Source: CAG-177 sp003514385 (GTDB lineage Bacteria > Bacillota > Clostridia > Oscillospirales > Acutalibacteraceae). Taken from it: a stretch of DNA of 64,000 bases. This document shows, piece by piece, positions 23,952-32,498 of this stretch; the stretch's first letter is position 1, and every line of letters begins with the position of its first letter. The translations under genes and the position numbers were made by a program. A model generated the notes under the pieces. That model searched no databases, was not told the origin of the DNA, and saw only the letters and a list, made by a program, of their open reading frames with translations. The DNA is taken from contig JBPPLN010000002.1 in assembly GCA_051920445.1 (NCBI GenBank), positions 62,001 through 126,000 on the forward strand, read 5' to 3'.

Positions 23952-25832
23952 TTATTTGTCTTTTATCTTCAGCATTGCGCGCATGGCGTTGAGCACAGCA
24001 AGAATGAGAACTCCGACATCGCCGAAGACCGCTATCCACATATCCGCGATACCGAATGCGCTGAGCACGAGGATGATCACTTTGACCGCGAGCGCGATCC
24101 AGATATTCTCGTTGACGATGCGCATGGTCTTTCTGGCTATCTTTATCGCCGTCGGGAGCTTTGAGATCTTGTCATCCATGAGGACGATATCCGCCGACTC
24201 GATTGCGGCGTCGCTGCCCATCGCGCCCATTGCGATGCCTACATCGGCTCTTGTGAGCACGGGTGCGTCGTTGATGCCGTCGCCGACAAACGCGACTTTA
24301 TTGCCCTCTCCGAGCAGCTCTTCAACCCGCTCGACCTTCTGCGACGGAAGCAGTTTTGCATGGACTGCGCTGAGTCCGAGCTGCTTGCCGACCGCTTCGG
24401 CGACGCGCTCATTATCGCCCGTGAGCATAACGGTGTTCTTGATGCCGAGTTCCTTGAGCTTCGCTATCGCATCTGCGGAATCGGGCTTTATCTCATCGTT
24501 GATAACGATATGTCCGAGATACTGCGCGCCCTCGCTGATATGAATAACAGTGCCTGCCATATGGCACTCATGCCACTTGGCTCCCGCCATGTCCATGAGT
24601 TTGCCGTTGCCAACAAAATAAGTCTTGCCGTCGATAACAGCCTCAAGACCCATGCCCGCGTGCTCGGTTATCTTGCCGATACGGCTCTTGTCTATATGAC
24701 CCTTATGCGCCGCTACTATCGACTCGCCGACGGGGTGAGTTGAATAGCTCTCCGCCGCGGCGGCGACATCGAGAAGATGCGCCTCGGTGATATTTTCGGG
24801 ATGAATGGCGTTGACCGCGAATGTGCCTTTCGTCAGCGTTCCGGTCTTGTCGAACACGACCGTGTCGATCTTTGAAAGGGTCTCCATATAGTTGGCACCC
24901 TTTATAAGTATGCCGTCACGCGAAGCTCCGCCGATGCCGCCGAAGAAAGACAGCGGAACGGAAACAACCAGTGCGCACGGGCACGAGACAACGAGGAAGG
25001 TAAGCGCGCGCTCGATCCATCTGCTCCAAAGGCTCCATGTGCTGGGAGTGCCCATGAGCATGGTGACAAGTGGCGGTATAATCGCGAGCACAACGGCGCC
25101 GATGACGACGCAGGGAGTATACCAGCGCGAGAAGCGGGTGATGAAGTTCTCGGCTCTCGCCTTTTTCTCCGAGGAGTTTTCAACGAGCTCGAGAATCTTC
25201 GCGACCGTGCTCTCCTCAAAGCGGCTCTGCGTTCTAACATGGATAACGCCGGAAAGATTTATCGTTCCGCTCGTCACTCTGTCACCGACAGTCTTGTCTG
25301 CGGGCAGGCTCTCGCCTGTCAGGGCGGCGGTATTGACAGAAGTCGAGCCGTCGATTATCTCGCCGTCAAGCGGAATCTTTTCGCCGGGCTTGATAACTAT
25401 AGTCTCGCCGAGCTCAACTTCCTCGGGCGACACGGTCTCCTCTTTTCCGTCGCGCACGACTACGGCATAGTCGGGACGGATATCCATAAGCGCGGATATC
25501 GACTTGCGGCTCTTGCCGACCGCGATGCTCTGGAACAGCTCGCCGACCTGATAGAATATCATGACCGCCGAGGCTTCGCGGTAATCGCCGACGCCGAACG
25601 CGCCGACAGTGGCGATAGCCATGAGGAAGTGCTCATCGAACACCTGACCGTGGGCAATATTGCGTATAGCGTCCCACAGGACATCGTAGCCTATCACAAG
25701 ATACGGCGCGATATACAGCAGCAGCGCTTTCCAGCCCTCAAAGCCGAATATCTCGTCGACTGCCCAGGCGACGCCTGTCAGCACGACCGATACGATTATT
25801 CTTATCAGTGTTTTCTTCTGCTTTCTCGTCAT
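23952..25832 (-). CDS. Heavy-metal P1B-type ATPase (Zn/Cd/Pb type)
   Basis: This 626-residue ATP-driven metal exporter has a membrane metal site in VVSCPCALVVSVP (CPC) and the phosphorylation motif VVFDKTGTLTKGTF. It also has the SYSTHPVGESI (HP) motif and the GDGINDAPVL hinge. The N-terminal metal-binding domain usually fused to ZntA/CadA is absent and is encoded separately just upstream (25847-26068). An ATG at 25832 with GAGGGG upstream is chosen. An ArsR/SmtB repressor starts the operon. The CPC motif and the CVC-type sensor point to Zn, Cd or Pb rather than copper. Confidence 0.9.
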   Translation of the reverse strand: MTRKQKKTLIRIIVSVVLTGVAWAVDEIFGFEGWKALLLYIAPYLVIGYDVLWDAIRNIAHGQVFDEHFLMAIATVGAFGVGDYREASAVMIFYQVGELFQSIAVGKSRKSISALMDIRPDYAVVVRDGKEETVSPEEVELGETIVIKPGEKIPLDGEIIDGSTSVNTAALTGESLPADKTVGDRVTSGTINLSGVIHVRTQSRFEESTVAKILELVENSSEKKARAENFITRFSRWYTPCVVIGAVVLAIIPPLVTMLMGTPSTWSLWSRWIERALTFLVVSCPCALVVSVPLSFFGGIGGASRDGILIKGANYMETLSKIDTVVFDKTGTLTKGTFAVNAIHPENITEAHLLDVAAAAESYSTHPVGESIVAAHKGHIDKSRIGKITEHAGMGLEAVIDGKTYFVGNGKLMDMAGAKWHECHMAGTVIHISEGAQYLGHIVINDEIKPDSADAIAKLKELGIKNTVMLTGDNERVAEAVGKQLGLSAVHAKLLPSQKVERVEELLGEGNKVAFVGDGINDAPVLTRADVGIAMGAMGSDAAIESADIVLMDDKISKLPTAIKIARKTMRIVNENIWIALAVKVIILVLSAFGIADMWIAVFGDVGVLILAVLNAMRAMLKIKDK

Positions 25833-25846
25833 CGGGGACACCCCTC

Positions 25847-26068
25847 TTACTTAAGAATTATTGTGCAGTCGGGCTCAACTTTCTTTGCGGTCTTGACAAC
25901 TTTCTTGAGCACATCGTCAAAAGCATCGTCCGCCGCCTCAAGGGTCAGCTTCTGGGTGAAGAAATTGACGCTGACGCTCTCGACTCCGTCAACCTTGGCG
26001 ATAGCCGCCTCCATCTTTGCCGCGCAGTTTGCGCAATCCAGATCCTCAAGCTTAAAGATCTTCTTCAT
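25847..26068 (-). CDS. Stand-alone HMA metal-binding domain protein
   Basis: This 73-residue protein has the ferredoxin-like HMA fold and a C-A-N-C metal site (LEDLDCANCAAKMEAAI). It corresponds to the N-terminal domain missing from the ATPase encoded next, and probably delivers metal to it or modulates it. The ATG at 26068 has AGGAACGAGAACA upstream. It overlaps the end of the ArsR gene by 17 bases, so the three genes form one coupled operon. Confidence 0.88.
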   Translation of the reverse strand: MKKIFKLEDLDCANCAAKMEAAIAKVDGVESVSVNFFTQKLTLEAADDAFDDVLKKVVKTAKKVEPDCTIILK

Positions 26069-26411
26069 TGTTCTCGTTCCTTTCTTCAATAAGATGTTCG
26101 AAACCTTTGGCTATAATCGTTCTGACATGGTCGTCGGAAAGAAAATAATAGATTGTTTTGCCCTCACGGCGGTTGGCAACAAGATTTGCGTCCTTGAGTA
26201 TCTTGAGCTGATGAGAGATCGCCGACTGTGTCATGCCGAGCAGTTCCGCAATGGCGCAAACGCACATCTCCGACTCAAAGAGCGAAAACAAAATCTTGAC
26301 GCGGGTCGTGTCGCCGAAGAGCCTGAACAGATCGGACAGGTCGCAAAGCAGCTCGTCTGTCGGCAGCTCGTGCCTCACCATATCGAGCATCTTCTCGTGG
26401 TTGTGTTCCAT
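26052..26411 (-). CDS. ArsR/SmtB-family metal-responsive repressor
   Basis: This is a 119-residue winged-helix protein. The SEMCVCAIAELL segment carries the CVC-type alpha-3 site seen in CadC/SmtB relatives. AISHQLKILKDANLVANRREGKTIYYFL is the DNA-binding helix and wing, and the C-terminal helix holds DDHVR and FEHL, possible alpha-5 ligands. It should repress its own operon until Zn, Cd or Pb binds. GGAGG lies eight bases before the ATG. The promoter upstream is overlapped by two near-identical operator copies. Confidence 0.92.
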   Translation of the reverse strand: MEHNHEKMLDMVRHELPTDELLCDLSDLFRLFGDTTRVKILFSLFESEMCVCAIAELLGMTQSAISHQLKILKDANLVANRREGKTIYYFLSDDHVRTIIAKGFEHLIEERNENNEEDL

Positions 26412-26441
26412 GTTTTTGTCCTCCGTTCATTTGCGCGATAA

Positions 26442-26507
26442 TTCATATGATTGTTCATTCATATGTTTCACTGTTCATATGATAGCTCATTCATATGTTA
26501 TTGTCAA
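26442..26507 (-). promoter_or_regulatory. Promoter and tandem operators of the metal-efflux operon
   Basis: TTGACA (26502-26507), a 17-base spacer and TATCAT (26479-26484) form the promoter. Two nearly identical 26-bp units, TTCATATGAT-n4-CATTCATATGTT on the plus strand, begin at 26442 and 26474. They are 32 bp apart, close to three helical turns. One covers the spacer and -10 box and the other the start of the transcript. ArsR/SmtB operators are similar AT-rich TGAA-containing dyads. Confidence 0.8.
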
Positions 26508-26553
26508 CAGTTTTTTTAAAAATTTTGCAAGACAGCCGAAAAAAATAAATAGA

Positions 26554-26589
26554 GGTCATAATCCGCGTTGTCAGACATGGATTATGACC
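26554..26589. terminator. Bidirectional terminator / short dispersed repeat, copy 2
   Basis: GGTCATAATCC (26554-26564) and GGATTATGACC (26579-26589) form a perfect 11-bp stem with T-rich sequence on both exits. It ends the gene at 26615-27079. Its layout matches 14523-14559. Confidence 0.75.
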
Positions 26590-26614
26590 TTCGTTTTTTG
26601 CACTAAACAGATAT

Positions 26615-27079
26615 TCAGTCTTCTTTGCCGTCGAGTAGGCTCTCTCTGAAGTCGTCGCTGATAACGGCGAGGTTATCGATATGCATCTTTCCGTTCTTGA
26701 ATTTGAGCGTGAGCGAATCGGAGTTTCGCTTCTTCGAGACAAAATCGGAAATATTAAAGCGCTTCTTCTTGCCGAACATGGTCGAATAGATATATATCCC
26801 CTCGCCAGCAGACACGACCTTTTGATCGAGCTGGCAGAGCATCGCCGCGGCACCGAAAAGCATACAGCCAAACCCCGGAATCGCAACGAAGAACTTTCCG
26901 ACTGCGAGCATTGCGATGCAGACGGCGGCGCCTGCAATATAGACAGCCATGCCGAAGAAGAAAAGACATTTCGGAATATGTACTGCATATTTGGCATCAC
27001 CGGGATCGCGTACTATACGAACGATAAAATATATCAGCAGAGCCGCAGAAACGACGGCGGCGACAAGAGCATAAATCAT
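26615..27079 (-). CDS. Membrane protein of unknown function
   Basis: This 154-residue protein has an N-terminal transmembrane helix, a second hydrophobic region of one or two helices (about residues 37-88), and a cytoplasmic C-terminal part (EGIYIYSTMFGKKKRFNISDFV to the end) that looks like a small beta-rich PH-type domain. I cannot assign a family with confidence. GGGAGTGG precedes its ATG. It lies 12 bases after the gene at 27092-27394, so the two are probably cotranscribed from the promoter at 27445. Confidence 0.75.
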   Translation of the reverse strand: MIYALVAAVVSAALLIYFIVRIVRDPGDAKYAVHIPKCLFFFGMAVYIAGAAVCIAMLAVGKFFVAIPGFGCMLFGAAAMLCQLDQKVVSAGEGIYIYSTMFGKKKRFNISDFVSKKRNSDSLTLKFKNGKMHIDNLAVISDDFRESLLDGKED

Positions 27080-27091
27080 TCCGCCACTCCC

Positions 27092-27394
27092 TTAAAATAT
27101 ATTGAGATTCTTGAGCACGAATATCATAGAGATGACCCATGCCGCATCGACAATATACGAAATTATCGTCAGAACTTTCGATGACTTAGCACCGACCGCG
27201 ATACCTACGACTCGGAGCACGAAGAACAATATTATCGCCACGGCGCTCGCTATCAAAAATCCGAGCATCACCGACGTGCTGACAAAATTCGGCTTTGCGG
27301 CGTTGATTATTTGAACTATAAAAAATGCAACTGCGCCGACTATGTCAACAATAGCCGATATATTTGTTATTTTTGGCAGAACTTTGTTTTTCAT
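27092..27394 (-). CDS. Small membrane protein of unknown function
   Basis: This is a 100-residue protein with three transmembrane segments and a short basic loop (VGAKSSKVL). The start is not obvious. The ATG at 27394 has no close ribosome site, but AAAGGAGTGAGG lies upstream of a GAGAC-TTCG-GGTCTC hairpin. Folding of that hairpin would bring the site to six bases from the ATG. No family recognised. It is the first gene of a two-gene operon. Confidence 0.7.
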   Translation of the reverse strand: MKNKVLPKITNISAIVDIVGAVAFFIVQIINAAKPNFVSTSVMLGFLIASAVAIILFFVLRVVGIAVGAKSSKVLTIISYIVDAAWVISMIFVLKNLNIF

Positions 27395-27444
27395 ATTTAC
27401 GAGACCCGAAGTCTCCCTCACTCCTTTGAATCGGTTACGGGAAA

Positions 27445-27473
27445 ATTCTATCACATAAATGCGATTTAATCAA
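27445..27473 (-). promoter_or_regulatory. Sigma-A promoter of the two-membrane-protein operon
   Basis: TTGATT (27468-27473), a 17-base spacer and TAGAAT (27445-27450). Confidence 0.65.
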
Positions 27474-27483
27474 CAGCGGGCAG

Positions 27484-27509
27484 AAAAAAGCGGCGAAATT
27501 TACCGCCGC
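27484..27509 (-). terminator. Terminator of the D-2-hydroxyacid dehydrogenase gene
   Basis: On the minus strand GCGGCG pairs with CGCCGC around an eight-base loop, followed by six T, 17 bases after the stop. Confidence 0.75.
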
Positions 27510-27525
27510 GCATGGTTAGCATACA

Positions 27526-28521
27526 TTAATTATATTTAACTATATTCGCCTGTATCGGCTCTCCCCTACTAAACGAGGCGGCATTTTCAAACGTGGTCTC
27601 ACTTATCGACTCAAGCGCCTCGCGGGTCAGAAAGCCCTGGTGCGAGGTGATTATAACATTCGGGAACGACAGAAGGCGAGCCGTGACGGAGGTTTCGAGA
27701 ATATCGTCCTCGCGGTTTTCAAAAACATTGTGCGTCTCCTCCTCATACACATCGAGCCCGACACCCATAAATTTATGCTGCCTTATACCTTTTATAAGAT
27801 CGGGCGTGCTTATCAGCGCGCCGCGCGAAGTGTTGACGAGGATAACGCCGTCCTTCATCCGCTCTATTGCGTCGATATTTATCATATGATAGGTCTCCTC
27901 GGTCAGCGGGCAATGGAGAGATATCAGATCGCTTTCGCCGAGAAGTTCATCGAGTTCGACATATCGAACGAAGTCGAGCGAGGGGTTCCGATACTTATCA
28001 TAGGCGATAACATTCATCCCGAGTCCGCGGCAGGCGCGCGCAAACGACGCGCCTATCTTTCCCGTGCCGACAACTCCCGCCGTCTTGCCGCAGAAGTTGA
28101 CTCCCGTAAGACCCATGAGGCTGAAATTGTTTTCGCGCACTTTTATATAAGCCTTGTGTATGCGGCGATTGACGGCGAACGCGAGCGCGAGGGCGTGCTC
28201 GGCTATTGCCTCGGGCGAATACCCCGGCACGCGCATAACGGAGATACCGTGCTCCTGCGCCGCCGAAAGATCGACATTGTTATACCCGGCGCAGCGCATG
28301 AGAATGAGCCTGACCCCGTTCTCGGCGAGGATATCCACCACCCGCCTGCCGACATCGGACGCGACGAACAGGCACACAGCGTCATAGCCTTTCGAGAGCG
28401 GCGCGGTGCGGTAAGAGATATCCGTCTTGAGATAGTCTATTTCAATGTCGGGATATTTGCCCGCAAGCTTCTCGAACGCCTCGCGGTCATACGGCTTTGT
28501 ATCATAAAAAAGTATTTTCAT
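27526..28521 (-). CDS. D-2-hydroxyacid dehydrogenase (D-lactate dehydrogenase-like)
   Basis: This is a 331-residue NAD-dependent enzyme. It has the Rossmann motif GKTAGVVGTGKIGASFARA, the substrate Arg in NTSRGALI, the Glu in LDVYEEE, and the catalytic His in ITSHQGFLT. The full pattern matches fermentative D-lactate dehydrogenases reducing pyruvate or a related 2-oxoacid. The ATG at 28521 has GGAGG eight bases upstream; a longer frame to 28659 is unsupported. It is divergent from the tRNA-Lys gene. Confidence 0.9.
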   Translation of the reverse strand: MKILFYDTKPYDREAFEKLAGKYPDIEIDYLKTDISYRTAPLSKGYDAVCLFVASDVGRRVVDILAENGVRLILMRCAGYNNVDLSAAQEHGISVMRVPGYSPEAIAEHALALAFAVNRRIHKAYIKVRENNFSLMGLTGVNFCGKTAGVVGTGKIGASFARACRGLGMNVIAYDKYRNPSLDFVRYVELDELLGESDLISLHCPLTEETYHMINIDAIERMKDGVILVNTSRGALISTPDLIKGIRQHKFMGVGLDVYEEETHNVFENREDDILETSVTARLLSFPNVIITSHQGFLTREALESISETTFENAASFSRGEPIQANIVKYN

Positions 28522-28642
28522 AGAATGCGCCTCCGGCAGTTTTCTCTGAATAGTATCCGCCGCAAAGAAATGAATATTCGGGCTAAATGAGCACAATTTA
28601 TCACAAAGAGTGAAAACAATGGGAAGAAAATGCAAAAAAGGC

Positions 28643-28671
28643 TTGACTTTTTCAAGCAAATATTATATGAT
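28643..28671 (+). promoter_or_regulatory. Promoter of tRNA-Lys
   Basis: TTGACT (28643-28648), a 17-base spacer and TATGAT (28666-28671), 47 bases before the mature 5' end. Confidence 0.7.
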
Positions 28672-28718
28672 AATCAAGCTGATTTGCGGATACAACTTCC
28701 GCACAGCGAAAAGGATAT

Positions 28719-28794
28719 GATCCATTAGCTCAGTCGGTAGAGCACTTGACTTTTAATCAAGGTGTCCGGAGTTCGAATCTCCGATGGATCACCA
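28719..28794 (+). tRNA. tRNA-Lys (TTT)
   Basis: All four arms fold. The acceptor pair is GATCCAT / ATGGATC, followed by discriminator A and an encoded CCA. The anticodon loop CTTTTAA gives TTT, and the T loop is TTCGAAT. Its natural terminator (AAGCCGCC-TTTCGG-GGCGGCTT with a T tract) is split by the mobile element that begins at 28823. Confidence 0.97.
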
Positions 28795-28803
28795 AATACA
28801 GAG

Positions 28804-28822
28804 AAGCCGCCTTTCGGGGCGG
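28804..28822 (+). other. Left half of the disrupted tRNA-Lys terminator / left attachment site
   Basis: AAGCCGCCTTTCGGGGCGG ends here, and the missing CTTTTTTG lies at 39251. The hexamer GGGCGG occurs at both junctions (28817-28822 and 39245-39250) and is the candidate crossover core. The remaining stem still folds but has no T tract. Confidence 0.8.
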
Positions 28823-28850
28823 TCCAATAAAACAGTATATTGTTTTCGGG

Positions 28851-28876
28851 AAGCGGCATGAGTAATCATGCCGCTT
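28851..28876. terminator. Hairpin overlapping the tnpX stop codon
   Basis: AAGCGGCATGA and TCATGCCGCTT form a perfect 11-bp stem with a four-base loop. Read on the plus strand it is followed by TTCC, so it may also stop tRNA-Lys transcripts whose own terminator was split. Confidence 0.6.
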
Positions 28877-30512
28877 TTCCGTTCATAACGTCATAGAGTA
28901 AATTGGCGGGGAGTATGCCGATATAGTTGTAGCTGATTGTCACATCCTGCACTCGGTGTCCGCTGGACTTGTCCGGTGCATGAACATATACAGCATTGAC
29001 CATATCGTTCAGAATAGTGGGTGTCAGCTTCTCCAAGTACAGGTATTTCTTTGCCTGTCGGATAAACCTATCAACATTCTCCGCTTGATCTTCTTGATTC
29101 TGTATTTCGTTTTCAAGCATTTCAATCTTGACTCTCAGGTCTGCCTGCTCTTGCTCATAATCATCAGACAACATCTGAAAGCGAGCTTCGGACAGTTTGC
29201 CGTTGACCATATCCTCGTAAATACGCTTGAACAATCTGTCCAGTTCAGCCAGACGATTTTCGGATTTCTGCAGGGTTCGCTTTTTGGCAGAAAGGTCTTT
29301 CTTTGCTTCCTCGCTTCGCTTTGCACCCAACGCTCTGCGGAACGCATCCTCATAATCGGCAACACACTGGATCACCAACCTCATGTGTTGAAGTGTACCT
29401 TCTTCCAGCACCACAGCTCGGATGAAGTGAGTGTCGCAGACCTCCTTGCCCTTTTTACGGGAAGTGGAGCATACAAAGTGATCTTGTCTGGTTTCAAAAC
29501 TGTTGCTGGTACAGTAGTACAATTTCTCACCGCAATCGGCACAGCGGACGAGACCGGAGAACATATTGGTCTTGCCTGTTCTGGCGGGTCTGCGTTTGTT
29601 CTTGCGAAGTTCTTGCACACGGGTAAAGGTTTCTTCGTCGATAATGGCTTCATGGGTATTCTCGAAAATCTTCCATTGCTCTGGCGGGTTTTCGATTTTC
29701 TTTTTGCTCTTGTACGACTGCTTACGGGTTTTGAAGTTGACCATGTGACCAAGGTATTCCTGCTTCTCCAGTATGCCGGTGATGGTTCGTGGCGCCCAAT
29801 CGTAAGGGTTATCGGGTGTCTTTGCAGGAGCATTTCGTCCCATCTTCATCCAATGAACTGTCGGACAATCCACCTTTGCTTCTTTCAGCTTCTTGGCGAT
29901 TTGAGAGGGACCGAAGCCCGCCATGCACCATGCGAAGATCTGACGGACAACTGCAGCGGCTTCATCGTCCACAATCCAATGTCTCTTTGGATTGTCGGGG
30001 TCTTTCATATAGCCGTAGGGTGGGTTGGTGGTCAAATACTCACCAGATTCACCTTTCTGCTTCATAACCGCTTTGACTTTTTTACTGCTGTCCTTGACAT
30101 AGAACTCGTTGATGATATTCAAGAACGGAGTAAAATCATTGTCCTGTTGATTGGCGCTGTCCACACCGCTGTTCACGGCGATGAAACGGACATCATGTTC
30201 GGGGAAAAGCATTTCCGTGTAAAGACCGACTTCCAGATAGTTTCTTCCGATACGGCTCATATCCTTTGCAATGATAACGCCGATCTTGTTGTCCTTTACC
30301 AGTTCGATCATGCAGTTCCAATTGGGGCGGTTGAAGTTAGCACCGGAGTAACCATCGTCCACAAAAAACTGGATGTTTCGGAAACCTTGTTCTTTTGCGT
30401 ATTTCTTGAGAATCGCCTTTTGATTGACAATGCTGTTGCTCTCTCCTGTGAGTTCGTCATCACGACTTAATCTACAGTAGATAGCAGTAATTTTGTCAGA
30501 CTGCCTGTTCAT
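28866..30512 (-). CDS. tnpX: Large serine recombinase, TnpX-like
   Basis: This 548-residue recombinase excises and inserts the element. The N-terminal resolvase domain begins AIYCRLSRDDE with the nucleophile Ser, and IAKDMSRIGRNYLEVG is the second signature. The recombinase domain follows, then a zinc-ribbon-type stretch (LVRCADCGEKLYYC, then C and C further on), and then a long coiled coil (about residues 390-460). AAGGAGG precedes the ATG. Length and layout match TnpX/TndX. The promoter upstream carries a dyad shared with the XRE-RM promoter. Confidence 0.93.
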   Translation of the reverse strand: MNRQSDKITAIYCRLSRDDELTGESNSIVNQKAILKKYAKEQGFRNIQFFVDDGYSGANFNRPNWNCMIELVKDNKIGVIIAKDMSRIGRNYLEVGLYTEMLFPEHDVRFIAVNSGVDSANQQDNDFTPFLNIINEFYVKDSSKKVKAVMKQKGESGEYLTTNPPYGYMKDPDNPKRHWIVDDEAAAVVRQIFAWCMAGFGPSQIAKKLKEAKVDCPTVHWMKMGRNAPAKTPDNPYDWAPRTITGILEKQEYLGHMVNFKTRKQSYKSKKKIENPPEQWKIFENTHEAIIDEETFTRVQELRKNKRRPARTGKTNMFSGLVRCADCGEKLYYCTSNSFETRQDHFVCSTSRKKGKEVCDTHFIRAVVLEEGTLQHMRLVIQCVADYEDAFRRALGAKRSEEAKKDLSAKKRTLQKSENRLAELDRLFKRIYEDMVNGKLSEARFQMLSDDYEQEQADLRVKIEMLENEIQNQEDQAENVDRFIRQAKKYLYLEKLTPTILNDMVNAVYVHAPDKSSGHRVQDVTISYNYIGILPANLLYDVMNGKAA

Positions 30513-30567
30513 GTCTTGTTCCTCCTTAATCGGCGGGCAGTCTGCCAATACAGGATTGCTTGCATAT

Positions 30568-30596
30568 ATCATATCACACATTCGTGAATAAATCCA
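30568..30596 (-). promoter_or_regulatory. tnpX promoter with operator dyad in the spacer
   Basis: TGGATT (30591-30596), a 17-base spacer and TATGAT (30568-30573). The spacer holds TCACACATTCGTGA (30574-30587) directly against the -10 box, the same position and nearly the same sequence as in the XRE promoter at 37094-37122. Confidence 0.75.
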
Positions 30597-30626
30597 CCCT
30601 TTCGTTATAATATTTTTTGAGCATTT

Positions 30627-30824
30627 TTAATTATCTTTTGCCATGTGGTCGAGCAGTTTACCGGAAAGACTTCGTGTTCCATCGTAACTTCCGTTAAAGC
30701 GGTAAGTAGTCTGACCGGAGTGAATGGTCACGGTGATCTTCGGCAACGCTGCCGCACAGTAGTTGTGAACAACTATGTTGCCATTTTCTTTGACTGCGTA
30801 ATTTCTGTTTTTCTTTTCGTTCAT
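30627..30824 (-). CDS. tnpW: Transposon-encoded protein TnpW
   Basis: This 65-residue protein begins MNEKKNRNYAVKENG and contains KITVTIHSGQTTYRFNGSYDG, the pattern of the TnpW family found in Tn4451-like elements. Its function is not established. The ATG at 30824 has AAAGGA ten bases upstream. It lies between the relaxase and tnpX genes, as is usual in the family. Confidence 0.8.
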   Translation of the reverse strand: MNEKKNRNYAVKENGNIVVHNYCAAALPKITVTIHSGQTTYRFNGSYDGTRSLSGKLLDHMAKDN

Positions 30825-30911
30825 ATAAAAATTGTCCTTTCTGTTTTGTGGTGGCATGTTCCCAATTGGGGAACTTGTCGGATGGGAATGAAAACGAATC
30901 GAAGGGAATGA

Positions 30912-32498
30912 TTAACGCTCCTGTTCCTGTTTGTGTTCGATTTTTCTGCCAAGGGTCTGCTCGATATTGTGGCGAATGGTATCAAGTCGCTGTGCTTCTT
31001 CCTTGGCGGTCTGGTACTGGTTGTAAAGCTCGTTTTTCTTTTTGATAAACTGCTCCACTTCCGTCTGCAACGCCTTGTGGCTCGGTAGCTTCTTCAAGCC
31101 CTTGGAATCAAAGTAGCGTTTGGCGGCACTCAGAATGATGAAGTCGCTGTCATGTTCATCACGGTATTTCTGGCGAGCTTTCTCATTTTTGCAGGCTTTC
31201 ATTTCGTCGATTACACATCGGGTCTTGTGATAGTTCAGCACATGATTACGAAGCTCTTTCTTTTCTGCGATTGTAGCTTCCACTGATTTCATTTCTGTGC
31301 GAATATCGCTCAGCTTTTCGTGGACGGCATCACAGGCGGCAGCCAATGCTTCGGGAGAATCAAATCCCAATTCCTTATACAGCAGATAGGCACGGCTGGC
31401 ATTTTTGAGATTGTGTTTCTTTGCCCAATGCTCGTAACCTTTTCCTTTTTCCTTTGCGGCATCAATATCTACCATGCGGCTGACAGTATCACGCTCATTG
31501 ATAATTTTCTGCATAGCGGGTGCAGAATGGATAGTGTCGGTTTTTGCTCTCACTCGTTTTGTGTTTCTGACAAAGATTGCGAATACAGCAGCTTTATCAA
31601 AATCGTCACCCAGCTTTTGTGCTGTGATGGGCTTGGTGCGGTCGGGTGTGAGATAGGACAAGCGCCCACGGCTCTCTTTGACGGTAATGCCACGGCGGAG
31701 AAGTTTTTCTGCAAAGTCTTCAAAGCTGACAGCATCAGAAAGTGCTATGCGGATTTCTTCACGGAGCTTGTCTTTGTCTGTTTCAAACTTGGTCTGTTTG
31801 ATGGACAAGCCCTGTTCGGCAAGCTCGGCATTTTCTTCATCCAGTGCAAGCTGTCCTTTCTTCTTCGCCCAATACTCACGCTCGGTCACTCTGGTCTTAC
31901 TTCCGTTCAGAAGATCAATCTGATACAGACCTGCATCGTGGCACATCTCCATGACCTCGGCACGAAAGTATTCCATAGCTGCGTTGGTGCATCGGTGCTT
32001 CATGCCCGGTTGCGTATCGCATGGTCTGTCCATGTACGGCATGAAGGGGACTTCTTCAATTCGCAGAGAATTGATAACGATGTGTACATGAACATTGCCG
32101 CTGCCGTTGTGTCCGTCGGGATGGGTACAGACAATCGCTTGGTGTCCGGGAAAATGATTTTTACAATATTCCTCGCCTAACTGCTGCGCTCGGTCAACGG
32201 TCAGTCCGTGGTCAGGAACATCCTTCGGGTCGAAGCTGATGATATAGTGATGGCTTTTGACATCTTCCCTTTTTTGATTTTTGCCGTAGCGGAGATTTGC
32301 ACGGAGACAAGCAATCGCAAAATCTTCGTCACCGCAATTCAGTGTTGAAATGCGGTAATCCTGTCTTGGAATGAGCCTGCCGTTTTCATCCAGAGTAGGC
32401 TTCATGGTGAACTCATCATGCTCAAAAGTGAGATAGGCTTCGGCGGCAGAGTAATCGGCATTTTTAGAGCTTATGTGCTTGAATGTTGCCAACAGCAT
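30912..32498 (-). CDS. Relaxase / mobilization nuclease
   Basis: This 528-residue relaxase (TnpZ/MobA type) nicks oriT and leads the strand in transfer. The family three-histidine motif is in GNVHVHIVINSL, preceded by VKSHHYIISFDP. Behind the relaxase domain is a long helical, coiled-coil region (about residues 370-520) rich in Lys and Glu. An ATG at 32498 with AAAGG upstream is preferred to the GTG just before it. The gene overlaps mobC by 35 bases, so the two are translated together. It has no conjugation genes of its own and must use a helper. Confidence 0.92.
   Translation of the reverse strand: MLLATFKHISSKNADYSAAEAYLTFEHDEFTMKPTLDENGRLIPRQDYRISTLNCGDEDFAIACLRANLRYGKNQKREDVKSHHYIISFDPKDVPDHGLTVDRAQQLGEEYCKNHFPGHQAIVCTHPDGHNGSGNVHVHIVINSLRIEEVPFMPYMDRPCDTQPGMKHRCTNAAMEYFRAEVMEMCHDAGLYQIDLLNGSKTRVTEREYWAKKKGQLALDEENAELAEQGLSIKQTKFETDKDKLREEIRIALSDAVSFEDFAEKLLRRGITVKESRGRLSYLTPDRTKPITAQKLGDDFDKAAVFAIFVRNTKRVRAKTDTIHSAPAMQKIINERDTVSRMVDIDAAKEKGKGYEHWAKKHNLKNASRAYLLYKELGFDSPEALAAACDAVHEKLSDIRTEMKSVEATIAEKKELRNHVLNYHKTRCVIDEMKACKNEKARQKYRDEHDSDFIILSAAKRYFDSKGLKKLPSHKALQTEVEQFIKKKNELYNQYQTAKEEAQRLDTIRHNIEQTLGRKIEHKQEQER

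Noticed and set aside
28956..30470. 504-codon open frame on the plus strand
   Set aside because: It is the complement of tnpX, which has clear recombinase motifs.
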